Part shown: positions 16,701-24,612 of the stretch, in pieces
Position numbering within the stretch: the first letter of the stretch is position 1
How the letters are laid out: every line of letters begins with the position of its first letter
Source of the DNA: Bacteroidales bacterium
GTDB lineage: Bacteria > Bacteroidota > Bacteroidia > Bacteroidales > UBA4181
Assembly (NCBI GenBank): GCA_031270985.1
Contig: JAISWR010000056.1
Span: forward strand, 1-47,231
DNA: 47,231 nt
Direction of reading: 5' to 3'
Position numbers and translations under genes: made by a program
Notes under the pieces: generated by a model
What the model was told of the DNA's origin: nothing
What the model saw: the letters and a program-made list of their open reading frames with translations, nothing else
Databases searched by the model: none

Positions 16701-19700
16701 CCGCATTACGAAGACGGCACGATTGTTATAGACGGACTTCTGCTCGACATCACCGAAAGGAAAAAAGTGGAAAAGGAACTGAACAGTTACCGCGACGAAC
16801 TGGAACGGTTAGTGAAAGAACGCACCGAAGAACTGGAAGCATCCACCGAAGAACTCTATGCCATCAACGAAGAACTGTCCGCCACCAACGAGGAATTTTC
16901 CGTTACCAACGAAGAGTTGCACCACAAAAACGAGCAGATGCAACAACTGATGCAGCAGTTGGAAAACAGCGAGGTGAAGATGCGCAACTTCATCGAACAA
17001 TCCATTGCAGGTATTGTCATCCTCGACAGTCAAGGACGCACCATAGAGTGGAATCCGGCACAGGAAAAACTGACCGGTATCTCACGCGAGGAAGCGATCG
17101 GAAAATATGAATGGGAAACCACGTTCATGGGATGTCCGGATGCGGAAAAAACGGAAGAAGTACGGCAGCAACTGAAACTTCAGTGCGAAAAATATCTGCT
17201 TCAAGATTTCTCCGAAACAGGTCATCCCCCCGTGGAAATGGACGAAGTGATACAAACCCCTTCGGGAGAAGAGCGGTACGTCCACGTATCACTCTTCACT
17301 ATCTCGCTGAACGACGGCAATCTCTACGGAAGAATCTTCCTGGACAACACGGAAAAACACCTTTCCGACAACGAACTGGAACAGTACCGCACCATGCTGG
17401 AAGAAATGGTGGAATACAGGACAAAAGAACTGACTGCCACTCAGGAACGCTTGGTTTCGCTGAGCGACAACCTGTCAAGCGGCACTATCTTCCAAATCCT
17501 CAACAACCGGTTCACTTACATCAGCGCCAACTTTACCCGCATGTTCCGCCTGAACATCGAAGCGGTGGAAGAAGACAACGCATTGTTTTACAACATTATT
17601 GAGGAAGAAGACAGAGCAAAACTCAACATGCTCTATGATGCGAACGTCCAAACCACGACTTGCGACGCCGAATGCAGGTTCAACAACGCCGGAGAAATCA
17701 AATGGGTACACATACAGGCAAGTTGCCGCGTACAGACCGACGGAAGCCGTGCATGGGACGGCTTCATGATCGACACCACCAACCGCAAACTCGCCGAACA
17801 GGAACTGGAAGAAATCAGAAAACGGCAGGGGATACTCATCAAAGTGCTGCAAATCGCACAATCGACGGAACACATGCCCGACGCCATCAACCTTGTACTC
17901 TCCAAAATAGGCGAATACACAGGCATTAGCCGGACGTACATCTTCGAAAAAACACCCGACGGGCGAACCATCAACAATACCTACGAATGGTGCGGCGAAA
18001 ACGTAGCCCCGATCATCCATACCCTGCAAAACATCCCCCTGTCCGACATGCAGCGATGGTTCAACATTTTTGAAAAAGGCCAGTATATTCAGACCTCCGA
18101 CATCACTACCATGCCCGACTTCGAATACAACATACTGAAGGGACAGGGCGTCAAATCCTTTCTGGTACTGCCGCTCGCCATCAACGGCGCAGTGTACGGT
18201 TTTGTAGGACTTGACGACTGCAACCACCACAGGGAATGGGCCAAAAGCGAAGTGGAACTGCTCATCAGCCTTTCACAGATCATCTCCGACACCACCCGGC
18301 GATTCAGGGCCGAAAACTCCATGCTGCTTTCGCAACAAACCATGCGCACCGTGCTGGACAACATCAACGCCAACATCTACGTCGCCGATTTCGACACCTA
18401 TGAAATCCTTTTCGCCAACAAAAAACTGCAGGAAGACGCCGGTCTCTCACAGGCACAGGGCAAACACTGCTGGAAACTGTTCAGCGGACTCGACCACGTG
18501 TGCGAATATTGCCCCAACCCCCATCTGCTGGACGAAAACGGAAAACCCGTCGGACTCTACCGCTGGGAACACTGGAACAGCAAGTACAACCGATGGTACG
18601 AATGTACGGACGCCGCCATCGAATGGGTGGACGGAAAACTGGCACACATGGAATACGCCATGGACATCACCGACCGAAAACTGGCCGAAGAAGCACGCCA
18701 AAAATCGGAAGAACTCTACCGACAACTGACCGTCGCATCGCCCGACGCCATCGTGGTGTGCGACTCGCAGGGCCTCGTGAAATACTGCTCGCCCAGAGCA
18801 ATGGAACTCTTCCTGACCTCCGAAGAGATGCACATGGAGAACCGGCTGAACATCTTCAAATTCATCCACCCGCACGAACAGCAGCGAATCGTAGAACTCT
18901 TCGCCACCATCACAAGCAACGACATCTATTACGTGCCGCAAATCCTCCTCACCCGCGAAGACCAGTCGGAATTTTTCGGCGAAATATCAACGGCCACCGT
19001 CAGGGACGACAAAAGCGACATCTTCACCGTTATCCTCGTGATACGCGACATCACCAAACGCAAAATGGACGAAATGGAACTCATCCGCGCCAAAGAAAAA
19101 GCGGAAGAATCCGACAAACTGAAATCAGCTTTCCTTGCCAACATGTCGCACGAAATACGGACGCCCATCAACGGCATCATCGGCTTCCTCGGCTTCCTGG
19201 ACGACGACAACCTCCCGCCGGCGCGACGGCAGGAATACATCAAAATTGTGAACAACAGCAGCAGCCAGCTGGTGAAGTTGATAGACGACATCATTGATGT
19301 GGCAAAGATCGAAGCCAAACAGATGACCATTCGCCCCATCCCGATGGCGCTCAACGAATTTATGCAGGAATTGCAGATATTCTTTGAAACCTACATACAG
19401 TCTGCCAATAAAGATAAGATTGTTCTTATTCTGGACGACAGTTCGTTTATTGATGACTGCCTGATTTATTGCGACCCCACACGCTTGCGACAGGTCATTT
19501 CCAACTTAATCAGCAATGCCGTCAAATTCACCGAAAAAGGTTATATCCGTTTCGGATACAGGCAACTGTCGTCCTCCATGTTGGAATTTGTGGTGGAAGA
19601 TTCGGGCATCGGTTTGCCCCCCGATCAATTAGAAGTCATTTTCGAGCGTTTCCGTCAAGCGGAACTGAAAAACAGCAGAAAATACGGCGGCACAGGGCTT

Positions 19701-20288
19701 GGACTCGCCATTTCACGCAGCCTGGTGCAACTGATGGGCGGCGATATCCGCGTGGAATCCGTTCAAGGCGAAGGCGCTTCATTCACCTTCACCATACTGT
19801 ACATCCCCGTCAATCCGAAAGACATCTCCTTATTCAAAGATGAGCCGGTGCAAAGTGCGCTGGAAAACTACGACGGAAAGACAGAAATGCAGGGACAAAG
19901 CGACAAAAGCGGCAAGCCGTTCAACAACACTTCCGTATTGATCGTAGAGCCTGAAATCATCAAACGCGCATATTTCAAAAACCTCCTCCTTGCCGCCGGA
20001 GTGGATATTATATTCGCTCAAAACGTCCAGCAGTGGGCGGACGCCATCACCAAACAAAAACATATTAACGTGGTGTTGGCTAATGCGGATGTGCTCAAAG
20101 ATGCGGAGAGCGAAACCATCAAGGGAATCAAATCCGTCAGATCGGGCTTGCCGCTGGTGTTGGCTGTTCCCGAACAAAACGAGTATTATCATAACCTAAT
20201 TAGTGAAACCCTGTGTAACAAAGTGCTGGATTTACCGACAGATTACAATCGACTGTATCAAACACTGAAAGAAGCGATGGCGGAATGA
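13770..20288 (+). CDS. Giant PocR-PAS-GAF hybrid sensor histidine kinase
   Basis: A 2172-residue cytoplasmic-looking kinase with no signal peptide or membrane span. In order: coiled coil (1-30); PocR-like ligand domain (about 40-190) with several Cys; PAS (215-340); PAS (350-470); four tandem near-copy PAS units (474-603, 604-733, 734-864, 865-1003); coiled coil rich in EEL repeats (1005-1065); PAS (1068-1195); PAS (1227-1350); GAF (1355-1510); PAS with Cys1567, Cys1578 and Cys1581 (1524-1640); PAS (1649-1775); HisKA with NMSHEIRTPINGI, His1794; HATPase with N-box (1906-1922), DSGIGLPP and GTGLGLAIS; then a receiver-like domain (2054-2165) in which the phospho-accepting Asp is Asn2105 and the conserved Lys is lost. 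Output must therefore go to a separate partner, not seen here. The stop overlaps the next start. Codon composition seems to shift near 19320. Confidence 0.93.
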   Translation: MEERIKQLEKENEALKRQLSQLESDKGTASSEVLPEMDKISLTDIIPCEELQQLQDSFSVVNGVTSIIVDTYGHSVTRTSNCNNVCRHILSSQQECYAGKRLLEEEYTLEHPCKLIEAKAPIYIGKRHVADWKIGMCGLGGAISPFIWEACKDHEEFMTLLEKLHEKTEQHFENIRSMLELMANELSGIGYNKMKIAADLIKEQQNELKLLESRNTIRGIFDHSKDGIMLADADGAVKEWSNGFTFLNGIPKEEATGKKVWDVVKTVLVSDDITEDTEQFRKDILQVTEHQQPVTVNHVNRHAKTGELRYVQATFFPVTGLGNQKHMVGAIGRDITEEVKAQELVRINEQKLKNNNAVLESIMATIPAPLYVKNSEERYIRCNDAFLDTFGYMREQVMGKKAEEILVENKHTDNENDTAEQIEPKAERIQSEVTLKTAEGFREFISFRNAVSNKDKVVGILLDVSDLKDAKQSLLVEKERLQALGDNIPDGCLYRFSSNATDETMKMEYLSASFENLTNLSIPDALADISNLFMLVHADDLPILMHKIQECIITMDDFSIEVRLNENPVRWIQIRSHPHYEGKRIVWDGIFMETTRQKYAEQELLAEKERLQTLGDNIPNGCLYRFSLDSATGEMNMEYVSKSFEVLLGIPTRAMGSINQFFDLVHPDDFDNVMVKLQECVSTMSDYNVEFRLNVPSVRWIQMISHPHREHEGKVVWDGIILDITDRKETEKTLQMEKERIEALGNNIPDGCLYQLSLDPATEQMKMEYLSESFVRISGIPAAEAVGDINQLFGLIHPDDFSGLMVKIQECLSTMGNFNVEFMLNVSPTRWVQMISHPHREHNGKVVWDGIILDITRRKETEKILKMEKERIEALGDNFPNGCLFRFQLLPAQLLPDTWVEHLQLSYASASWEKISNVPLEVAMQNAAALFMKIFPEDMTAVMSQMFECMSKYTDFSVEMRYHYDESDIRWFQASARPHYEDGTIVIDGLLLDITERKKVEKELNSYRDELERLVKERTEELEASTEELYAINEELSATNEEFSVTNEELHHKNEQMQQLMQQLENSEVKMRNFIEQSIAGIVILDSQGRTIEWNPAQEKLTGISREEAIGKYEWETTFMGCPDAEKTEEVRQQLKLQCEKYLLQDFSETGHPPVEMDEVIQTPSGEERYVHVSLFTISLNDGNLYGRIFLDNTEKHLSDNELEQYRTMLEEMVEYRTKELTATQERLVSLSDNLSSGTIFQILNNRFTYISANFTRMFRLNIEAVEEDNALFYNIIEEEDRAKLNMLYDANVQTTTCDAECRFNNAGEIKWVHIQASCRVQTDGSRAWDGFMIDTTNRKLAEQELEEIRKRQGILIKVLQIAQSTEHMPDAINLVLSKIGEYTGISRTYIFEKTPDGRTINNTYEWCGENVAPIIHTLQNIPLSDMQRWFNIFEKGQYIQTSDITTMPDFEYNILKGQGVKSFLVLPLAINGAVYGFVGLDDCNHHREWAKSEVELLISLSQIISDTTRRFRAENSMLLSQQTMRTVLDNINANIYVADFDTYEILFANKKLQEDAGLSQAQGKHCWKLFSGLDHVCEYCPNPHLLDENGKPVGLYRWEHWNSKYNRWYECTDAAIEWVDGKLAHMEYAMDITDRKLAEEARQKSEELYRQLTVASPDAIVVCDSQGLVKYCSPRAMELFLTSEEMHMENRLNIFKFIHPHEQQRIVELFATITSNDIYYVPQILLTREDQSEFFGEISTATVRDDKSDIFTVILVIRDITKRKMDEMELIRAKEKAEESDKLKSAFLANMSHEIRTPINGIIGFLGFLDDDNLPPARRQEYIKIVNNSSSQLVKLIDDIIDVAKIEAKQMTIRPIPMALNEFMQELQIFFETYIQSANKDKIVLILDDSSFIDDCLIYCDPTRLRQVISNLISNAVKFTEKGYIRFGYRQLSSSMLEFVVEDSGIGLPPDQLEVIFERFRQAELKNSRKYGGTGLGLAISRSLVQLMGGDIRVESVQGEGASFTFTILYIPVNPKDISLFKDEPVQSALENYDGKTEMQGQSDKSGKPFNNTSVLIVEPEIIKRAYFKNLLLAAGVDIIFAQNVQQWADAITKQKHINVVLANADVLKDAESETIKGIKSVRSGLPLVLAVPEQNEYYHNLISETLCNKVLDLPTDYNRLYQTLKEAMAE
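15189..16778 (+). repeat. Four tandem PAS-coding repeats (about 390 bp each)
   Basis: Units begin at 15189, 15579, 15969 and 16362 (spacing 390, 390, 393; the last unit runs to 16778). Each opens with a (V/A/M)EKER(L/I)-x-(A/T)LG(D/N)N(I/F)P(D/N)GCL signature and ends in WDG(I)-x-(L)DIT followed by charged linker. Units 2 and 3 are closest and share ISHPHREH and GKVVWDGIILDIT at DNA as well as protein level; unit 4 has diverged and carries an insertion. Clear internal duplication. Confidence 0.92.
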
Positions 20289-21229
20289 TGAATAAGATAC
20301 ATATCGTTTTATATTGCCTGATATGTCTTGCACCGGCATGTGCATCCATCCGCGAATGCCGGATAGAAACCCTGCAACCGCCGGAAATGCCGCTGAACAC
20401 GCCGATAGAAAAAATCGCCGTATATGCTCCGCCGAAACTTTTTTCAGAAGCAATTGTTTCCAATATTAAAACCGCGGACATCGCATCCGATTCGTTGATA
20501 TATAACATATTGTATTCATTAAAAATGTTCATCGAAGAAGCGCCGGGATTTGAGGAAAGCGTCGTATCCGTATTCATCGCCGATGGGGACATTCCCGACA
20601 AGGCGGATTATGACTGGCTGATAGAACTGAAACAACTCGATATCGAAAACAATATCGGAGCGCAATCAGGAAAACTATTCCTCCATGCGCGGTGTTCCGC
20701 ATTGTGGACGCTGCAAAATCGCGATGCAAGCGTGACGGATACTCGCTCCGACAACGATTCCCAAATATGGCTGGCAATCAGCGAAAACGACGGTAACTAC
20801 ATCATCTCCTACCTGCCCACCATTGCCGATGCATGGTGGGATTTGGGCATCGCTATCGCCCGTTCTTACGCCCGTTACATTACCCCGTACTGGTACACGG
20901 AAGATCGCCAATTTTTCATGCTGAACAAGTTCCCTGACCATTCCAGACGGGCATATGACGCCATGATGAACGGCAACTACCAAAAAGCGTTTGATATATG
21001 GGAGGAAATGTTAATTTTATGTGGAAAAAATGGAAAAACCAGCACAAAAAGCCAGATAACACTGAATATGGCTGTCGCCTGTGAATCGGAACACCGTTTG
21101 GACGAAGCGTTGGTGTGGGCACAACGATCGGTCGGTTATGCCGTGAATTACCTGAACGGAGGATACCCCGAATTTCTAAAATACCGACAAGAACAGGACA
21201 GCCTGCTGCGCCGACAAATCTCTCACTAA
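20285..21229 (+). CDS. DUF6340-like lipoprotein
   Basis: A 314-residue lipoprotein: a signal peptide with Cys at about 19 (CLAPACAS) is followed by a mature domain that resembles DUF6340, a Bacteroidota family without known function (my recognition is moderate). The C-terminal 110 residues (DAMMNGNYQKAFDIWEEM, LNMAVACESEHRLDEALVWAQRSV) look like tetratricopeptide-type helical repeats, so it may bind another protein. Its ATG at 20285 shares ATGA with the kinase stop (a second ATG is at 20288), so translation is probably coupled to the kinase. It precedes the M48 protease by 8 nt. Confidence 0.75.
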   Translation: MMNKIHIVLYCLICLAPACASIRECRIETLQPPEMPLNTPIEKIAVYAPPKLFSEAIVSNIKTADIASDSLIYNILYSLKMFIEEAPGFEESVVSVFIADGDIPDKADYDWLIELKQLDIENNIGAQSGKLFLHARCSALWTLQNRDASVTDTRSDNDSQIWLAISENDGNYIISYLPTIADAWWDLGIAIARSYARYITPYWYTEDRQFFMLNKFPDHSRRAYDAMMNGNYQKAFDIWEEMLILCGKNGKTSTKSQITLNMAVACESEHRLDEALVWAQRSVGYAVNYLNGGYPEFLKYRQEQDSLLRRQISH

Positions 21230-21237
21230 CCGCCGAT

Positions 21238-22488
21238 ATGTCACCACAACTTGTTTTTATCATCATCATTGCCATTTTTGCCGTTGATTTTTTATTGGAG
21301 AGTTATCTGGATTTCCTAAACATGAAATGCCTATCGGAAAAACCGCCTCCGGAACTCGAAGATATTTACGATAGCGGAAAATACGCGCAATCGCAGAGAT
21401 ACGAACGAGCTAACATACGTTTCGGATTGATTACCGGAACGTTTAATCTGATCATCATCCTGCTGATGTTCTTTTTGGACGGCTTTGCAACAATCAACAA
21501 TATGGCGACAGCCATCAGCGAACACCACATTGTACAACCGCTTATTTTTTTCGCCATTCTGGGTTTGTCGCTGGATTTGCTCAATATGCCCTTTTCCATT
21601 TACGATACTTTTGTGATCGAACAGCGCTTCGGGTTTAACACCACTACCCCGAAAATCTATATCGCCGACAAACTGAAAGAATGGCTGCTCACGGGCATCA
21701 TCGGCGGAGGCATCATGGCGGCAATCATTTGGATATACCTGCAAACCACTATCTATTTCTGGCTTTGGGCGTGGGCGTTGATATCCGCTTTTTCCCTGTT
21801 GATGGCAACATTCTATTCGTCGCTCGTAGTGCCGCTGTTCAACAAGCAAAAACCGCTTGGAGACGGAGAACTGAAAGACGCCATCACCCGCCATGCCGTC
21901 GAAGCAGGATTTCACATTGACCGCATCTACACCATTGACGGGTCGAAACGCTCCACCAAAGCAAACGCTTATTTTAGCGGAATAGGGCTGAAAAAACGTA
22001 TCGTGCTCTTTGACACCCTCATTAAAGATCTTGACACCGAAGAAATTGTCGCCGTACTGATGCACGAGATAGGACACTACCGCCAGAAACATATCATTTC
22101 GTCCATGTTGCTTTCCATGTTACAAACAGGCGTCATGCTGTTCATTCTCTCACTGTTTGTCGCCCACCCCGCCTTGTCGCAGGCATTGGGCGTAGCCGAG
22201 CCGAGTTTCCACATCGGATTGATAGCCTTCGGCATCCTGTTCAGCCCCATATCCGTTGCCGTCGGGCTAATGATGAACATCGTGTCGCGCAAGCACGAAT
22301 GTGAAGCCGACGCTTTTGCCGCCCGCTACGGGATGGGCAAAGGACTTATAAAGGCTTTGAAAAAACTGTCCGTCAACAATCTTTCCAACCTTACGCCACA
22401 TCCGCTGTATGTGTTTTTCCATTATTCGCATCCTACACTGCTTACGCGCATCGGAAAACTCACGTTGAAGGCGCTTCAGACAGCGTAA
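21238..22488 (+). CDS. M48 (Ste24/CAAX protease-like) membrane metallopeptidase
   Basis: A 416-residue integral membrane zinc protease of the Ste24 type. Hydrophobic spans are at about 3-20, 62-82, 98-118, 150-172, 178-198, 290-310 and 325-350. The zinc motif is LMHEIGHYRQKH (HExxH), and the third ligand is in HECEADAFA. The SIYDTFVIEQRFGFN block before the third span is family typical. I chose the ATG at 21238, 8 nt after the lipoprotein stop; an in-frame earlier start would lie inside that gene. Bacterial Ste24/HtpX relatives take part in membrane protein quality control; there is no evidence for CAAX processing here. It forms a three-gene set with the kinase and lipoprotein. Confidence 0.9.
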   Translation: MSPQLVFIIIIAIFAVDFLLESYLDFLNMKCLSEKPPPELEDIYDSGKYAQSQRYERANIRFGLITGTFNLIIILLMFFLDGFATINNMATAISEHHIVQPLIFFAILGLSLDLLNMPFSIYDTFVIEQRFGFNTTTPKIYIADKLKEWLLTGIIGGGIMAAIIWIYLQTTIYFWLWAWALISAFSLLMATFYSSLVVPLFNKQKPLGDGELKDAITRHAVEAGFHIDRIYTIDGSKRSTKANAYFSGIGLKKRIVLFDTLIKDLDTEEIVAVLMHEIGHYRQKHIISSMLLSMLQTGVMLFILSLFVAHPALSQALGVAEPSFHIGLIAFGILFSPISVAVGLMMNIVSRKHECEADAFAARYGMGKGLIKALKKLSVNNLSNLTPHPLYVFFHYSHPTLLTRIGKLTLKALQTA

Positions 22489-22545
22489 AAAACTTGTGGG
22501 ATGTAAAAAAGAATGGCGTCGCTAAAAAAGAATAAACCCCATTCC

Positions 22546-22576
22546 TTGCATCATATTAAATCGTTGGTTATTTTTG
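22546..22576 (+). promoter_or_regulatory. Promoter of purE
   Basis: TTG (22546-22548), a 20-nt spacer and TATTTTTG (22569-22576), a full Bacteroidota housekeeping promoter. It places the start near 22583 and supports the purE ATG at 22595. Confidence 0.75.
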
Positions 22577-22594
22577 TCGCTCAAAATATTTTTT

Positions 22595-23107
22595 ATGAAC
22601 ACAAAGGTAAGTATAATTATGGGAAGCCTCAGCGATTTGCCCGTCATGGAAAAAGCGGCAAAAATGCTGGACGAGTTCGGCATCCCGTTTGAGATCCATG
22701 CATTGTCGGCGCATCGCACACCGCGTCAGGCAATGGAGTTTGCTGTAGAAGCGTATGCGCGGGGCGTACGTGTGGTGATTGCGGGCGCGGGCGGAGCGGC
22801 GCATCTTCCCGGTGTTATTGCCGCATGGACGCCTGTTCCGGTGATTGGCGTTCCCATTAAAGCCTCTATTTCCATTGACGGGTGGGATTCCATACTGTCC
22901 ATCCTGCAAATGCCTCCCGGCATACCGGTGGCAACCGTGGGACTGGATGGCGCACAAAATGCCGCCATACTCGCCACGCAAATTCTGGCGACAGGCGATG
23001 ATGAGCTGATGCGGCGCATTATCACTTACAAGGAGGGATTGGAGAAAAAAATTTTACAGGCAAATGCAGAACTGTCGGCAGTGAAGTTTGCACATAAAAC
23101 GAATTAA
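22595..23107 (+). CDS. purE: N5-carboxyaminoimidazole ribonucleotide mutase PurE
   Basis: A 170-residue class I PurE, catalysing a carboxylation step of purine biosynthesis (N5-CAIR to CAIR). Family motifs: IMGSLSDLPVM near the start, SAHRTP (active-site His) and GAGGAAHLPG. The length is normal. The ATG at 22595 lies downstream of the predicted transcription start and fits the family N-terminus; upstream in-frame codons do not. No other pur gene is adjacent, so purE is transcribed on its own. Confidence 0.96.
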   Translation: MNTKVSIIMGSLSDLPVMEKAAKMLDEFGIPFEIHALSAHRTPRQAMEFAVEAYARGVRVVIAGAGGAAHLPGVIAAWTPVPVIGVPIKASISIDGWDSILSILQMPPGIPVATVGLDGAQNAAILATQILATGDDELMRRIITYKEGLEKKILQANAELSAVKFAHKTN

Positions 23108-23118
23108 CATTACTTTTG
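23087..23118 (+). promoter_or_regulatory. Promoter of hisIE
   Basis: TTTG (23087-23090), a 20-nt spacer and TACTTTTG (23111-23118). The -33 box lies inside the end of purE. Start is expected near 23125, about 19 nt before the ATG. Confidence 0.75.
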
Positions 23119-23143
23119 CATTTTGTAAATACAACGCTCAAAT

Positions 23144-23752
23144 ATGGAGATAAATTTGAATTTTAGTAAATTGGGAGGATTGGTTCCCGCAGTGATTCAG
23201 GATGTACTAACGGGGAAAATTCTGATGATAGGTTTCATGAACGAAGAAGCATACAACAAGACGGTAGAAAGCCGTCTGGTGACTTTTTTCAGCCGCACCC
23301 GTAATCGCTTGTGGACAAAGGGTGAAGAAAGCGGAAACCATTTGGATGTGGTAGAAATACTGGCCGACTGCGATAACGACACATTGCTGGTCAAAGCACG
23401 TCCGCGCGGTCCCGTGTGCCATACCGGTATGGACACCTGTTTCGGAGAAAAAAACGAAGCGGACGGCGTGCAGTTTATCGAATACTTGCAAAATCTCATC
23501 ATCCGCCGCAAAATAGAAATGCCCGAAGGCTCTTACACTACCAAACTGTTTCGTAGCGGTATCAACAAGATTGCGCAAAAAGTAGGCGAAGAAGCGGTAG
23601 AACTTGTGATTGAAGCAAAAGACGAAGCCGACGACCTGTTCCTGAACGAAGCCGCCGACCTCGTATATCATTTTTTGGTGCTGCTCACCGCACGCAATAG
23701 ACACCTGAATGATGTGGGAAAAGTGTTGCAGGAAAGACATAAAGAATCATGA
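23144..23752 (+). CDS. hisIE: Bifunctional phosphoribosyl-AMP cyclohydrolase / phosphoribosyl-ATP pyrophosphatase HisIE
   Basis: A 202-residue fusion for steps 2 and 3 of histidine synthesis. The HisI half (about 1-110) shows FMNEEAYNKT, SRTRNRLWTKGEESG and the metal-binding CDNDTLL and GPVCHTG motifs. The HisE half (about 115-200) has GSYTTKLF and KVGEEAVELVIEAKD with the metal-binding acidic residues. The arrangement and length are those of ordinary HisIE. No other his genes are near. An SDR and thiH follow on the same strand, 57 and then 8 nt apart. Confidence 0.96.
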   Translation: MEINLNFSKLGGLVPAVIQDVLTGKILMIGFMNEEAYNKTVESRLVTFFSRTRNRLWTKGEESGNHLDVVEILADCDNDTLLVKARPRGPVCHTGMDTCFGEKNEADGVQFIEYLQNLIIRRKIEMPEGSYTTKLFRSGINKIAQKVGEEAVELVIEAKDEADDLFLNEAADLVYHFLVLLTARNRHLNDVGKVLQERHKES

Positions 23753-23809
23753 CCCAATGTGTGAGGGAAAGACGTCGCCCGTCACCATCATATAAGCCAT
23801 TTTTCCACC

Positions 23810-24604
23810 ATGAATAAATTTTCCGGTAAGGTTATTTGGATAACGGGAGCCTCGTCGGGCATCGGCGAGGCATTAGCGTACGAGTGGTCGCGTCTCGGAG
23901 CGAGGATCATCCTTTCGGCGCGTCGCAAAAGCGAACTGGAACGCGTGAAATCCGCCTGCGCACATAGCGATTTGTGCACGGTTGTGCCGCTTGATCTTGC
24001 CGACCGGCAGCAGATTGAAACCGTTGCCGACAAAGTGTTGCAGCAATTCGGCGTTGTGGACATTCTGGTGAACAACGGAGGCATTAGCCAGCGATCGCTG
24101 ACCATTGAAACCGACATAGCAGTTGATCGCCGCATCATGGAAGTGGACTATTTCAGCGGTGTAGCGCTCACCAAAAAATTGCTTCCGGTTATGACGGCAA
24201 AAGGCGATGGACACATTGTCGTCATCAGCAGCATTGTGGGATTATTCGGATTCCCGCTCCGTTCCGCCTATTCAGCGGCAAAACACGCACTGCACGGATT
24301 TTATGAATCCCTGTGGGCGGAACTGCACACGCAGGGCATCCGCGTGACGATGGTTTGTCCCGGACGCATCCTCACTAATGTTTCCATCCATGCGCTCACC
24401 AAAGACGGAACGCCACACCGGGAAATGGATCACGGACAGAAGAACGGCATCACAGCGACTGTCTGCGCCCGAAAAATCATCAAAGCCGTCAGCCGCAACA
24501 AAAAGGAGGTATATATCGGCAAAACGGATTTGCTGATGGTTTATTTTAAACGATATATCCCCTGTCTGTATTACAGGTTGGTATCGAAAGTGCAGCCCCA
24601 ATAA
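23810..24604 (+). CDS. Short-chain dehydrogenase/reductase
   Basis: A 264-residue classical SDR with a Rossmann NAD(P) site TGASSGIGE (12-20), a VNNGG motif (about 84-88), a catalytic Ser in ISSIVG and YSAAK with Tyr154 and Lys158. An Arg-rich stretch after the second strand (LSARRKSE) suggests NADP preference. It resembles the DHRS7-type branch, but the substrate is unknown. It ends 8 nt before thiH and may be cotranscribed with it. Confidence 0.9.
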   Translation: MNKFSGKVIWITGASSGIGEALAYEWSRLGARIILSARRKSELERVKSACAHSDLCTVVPLDLADRQQIETVADKVLQQFGVVDILVNNGGISQRSLTIETDIAVDRRIMEVDYFSGVALTKKLLPVMTAKGDGHIVVISSIVGLFGFPLRSAYSAAKHALHGFYESLWAELHTQGIRVTMVCPGRILTNVSIHALTKDGTPHREMDHGQKNGITATVCARKIIKAVSRNKKEVYIGKTDLLMVYFKRYIPCLYYRLVSKVQPQ

Positions 24605-24612
24605 GCCGCAAA

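Noticed and set aside
15189-16778. Regular repeats as a CRISPR array
   Set aside because: Units are about 390 bp, diverged and in-frame protein-coding. No short direct repeats with spacers are seen anywhere in the window.
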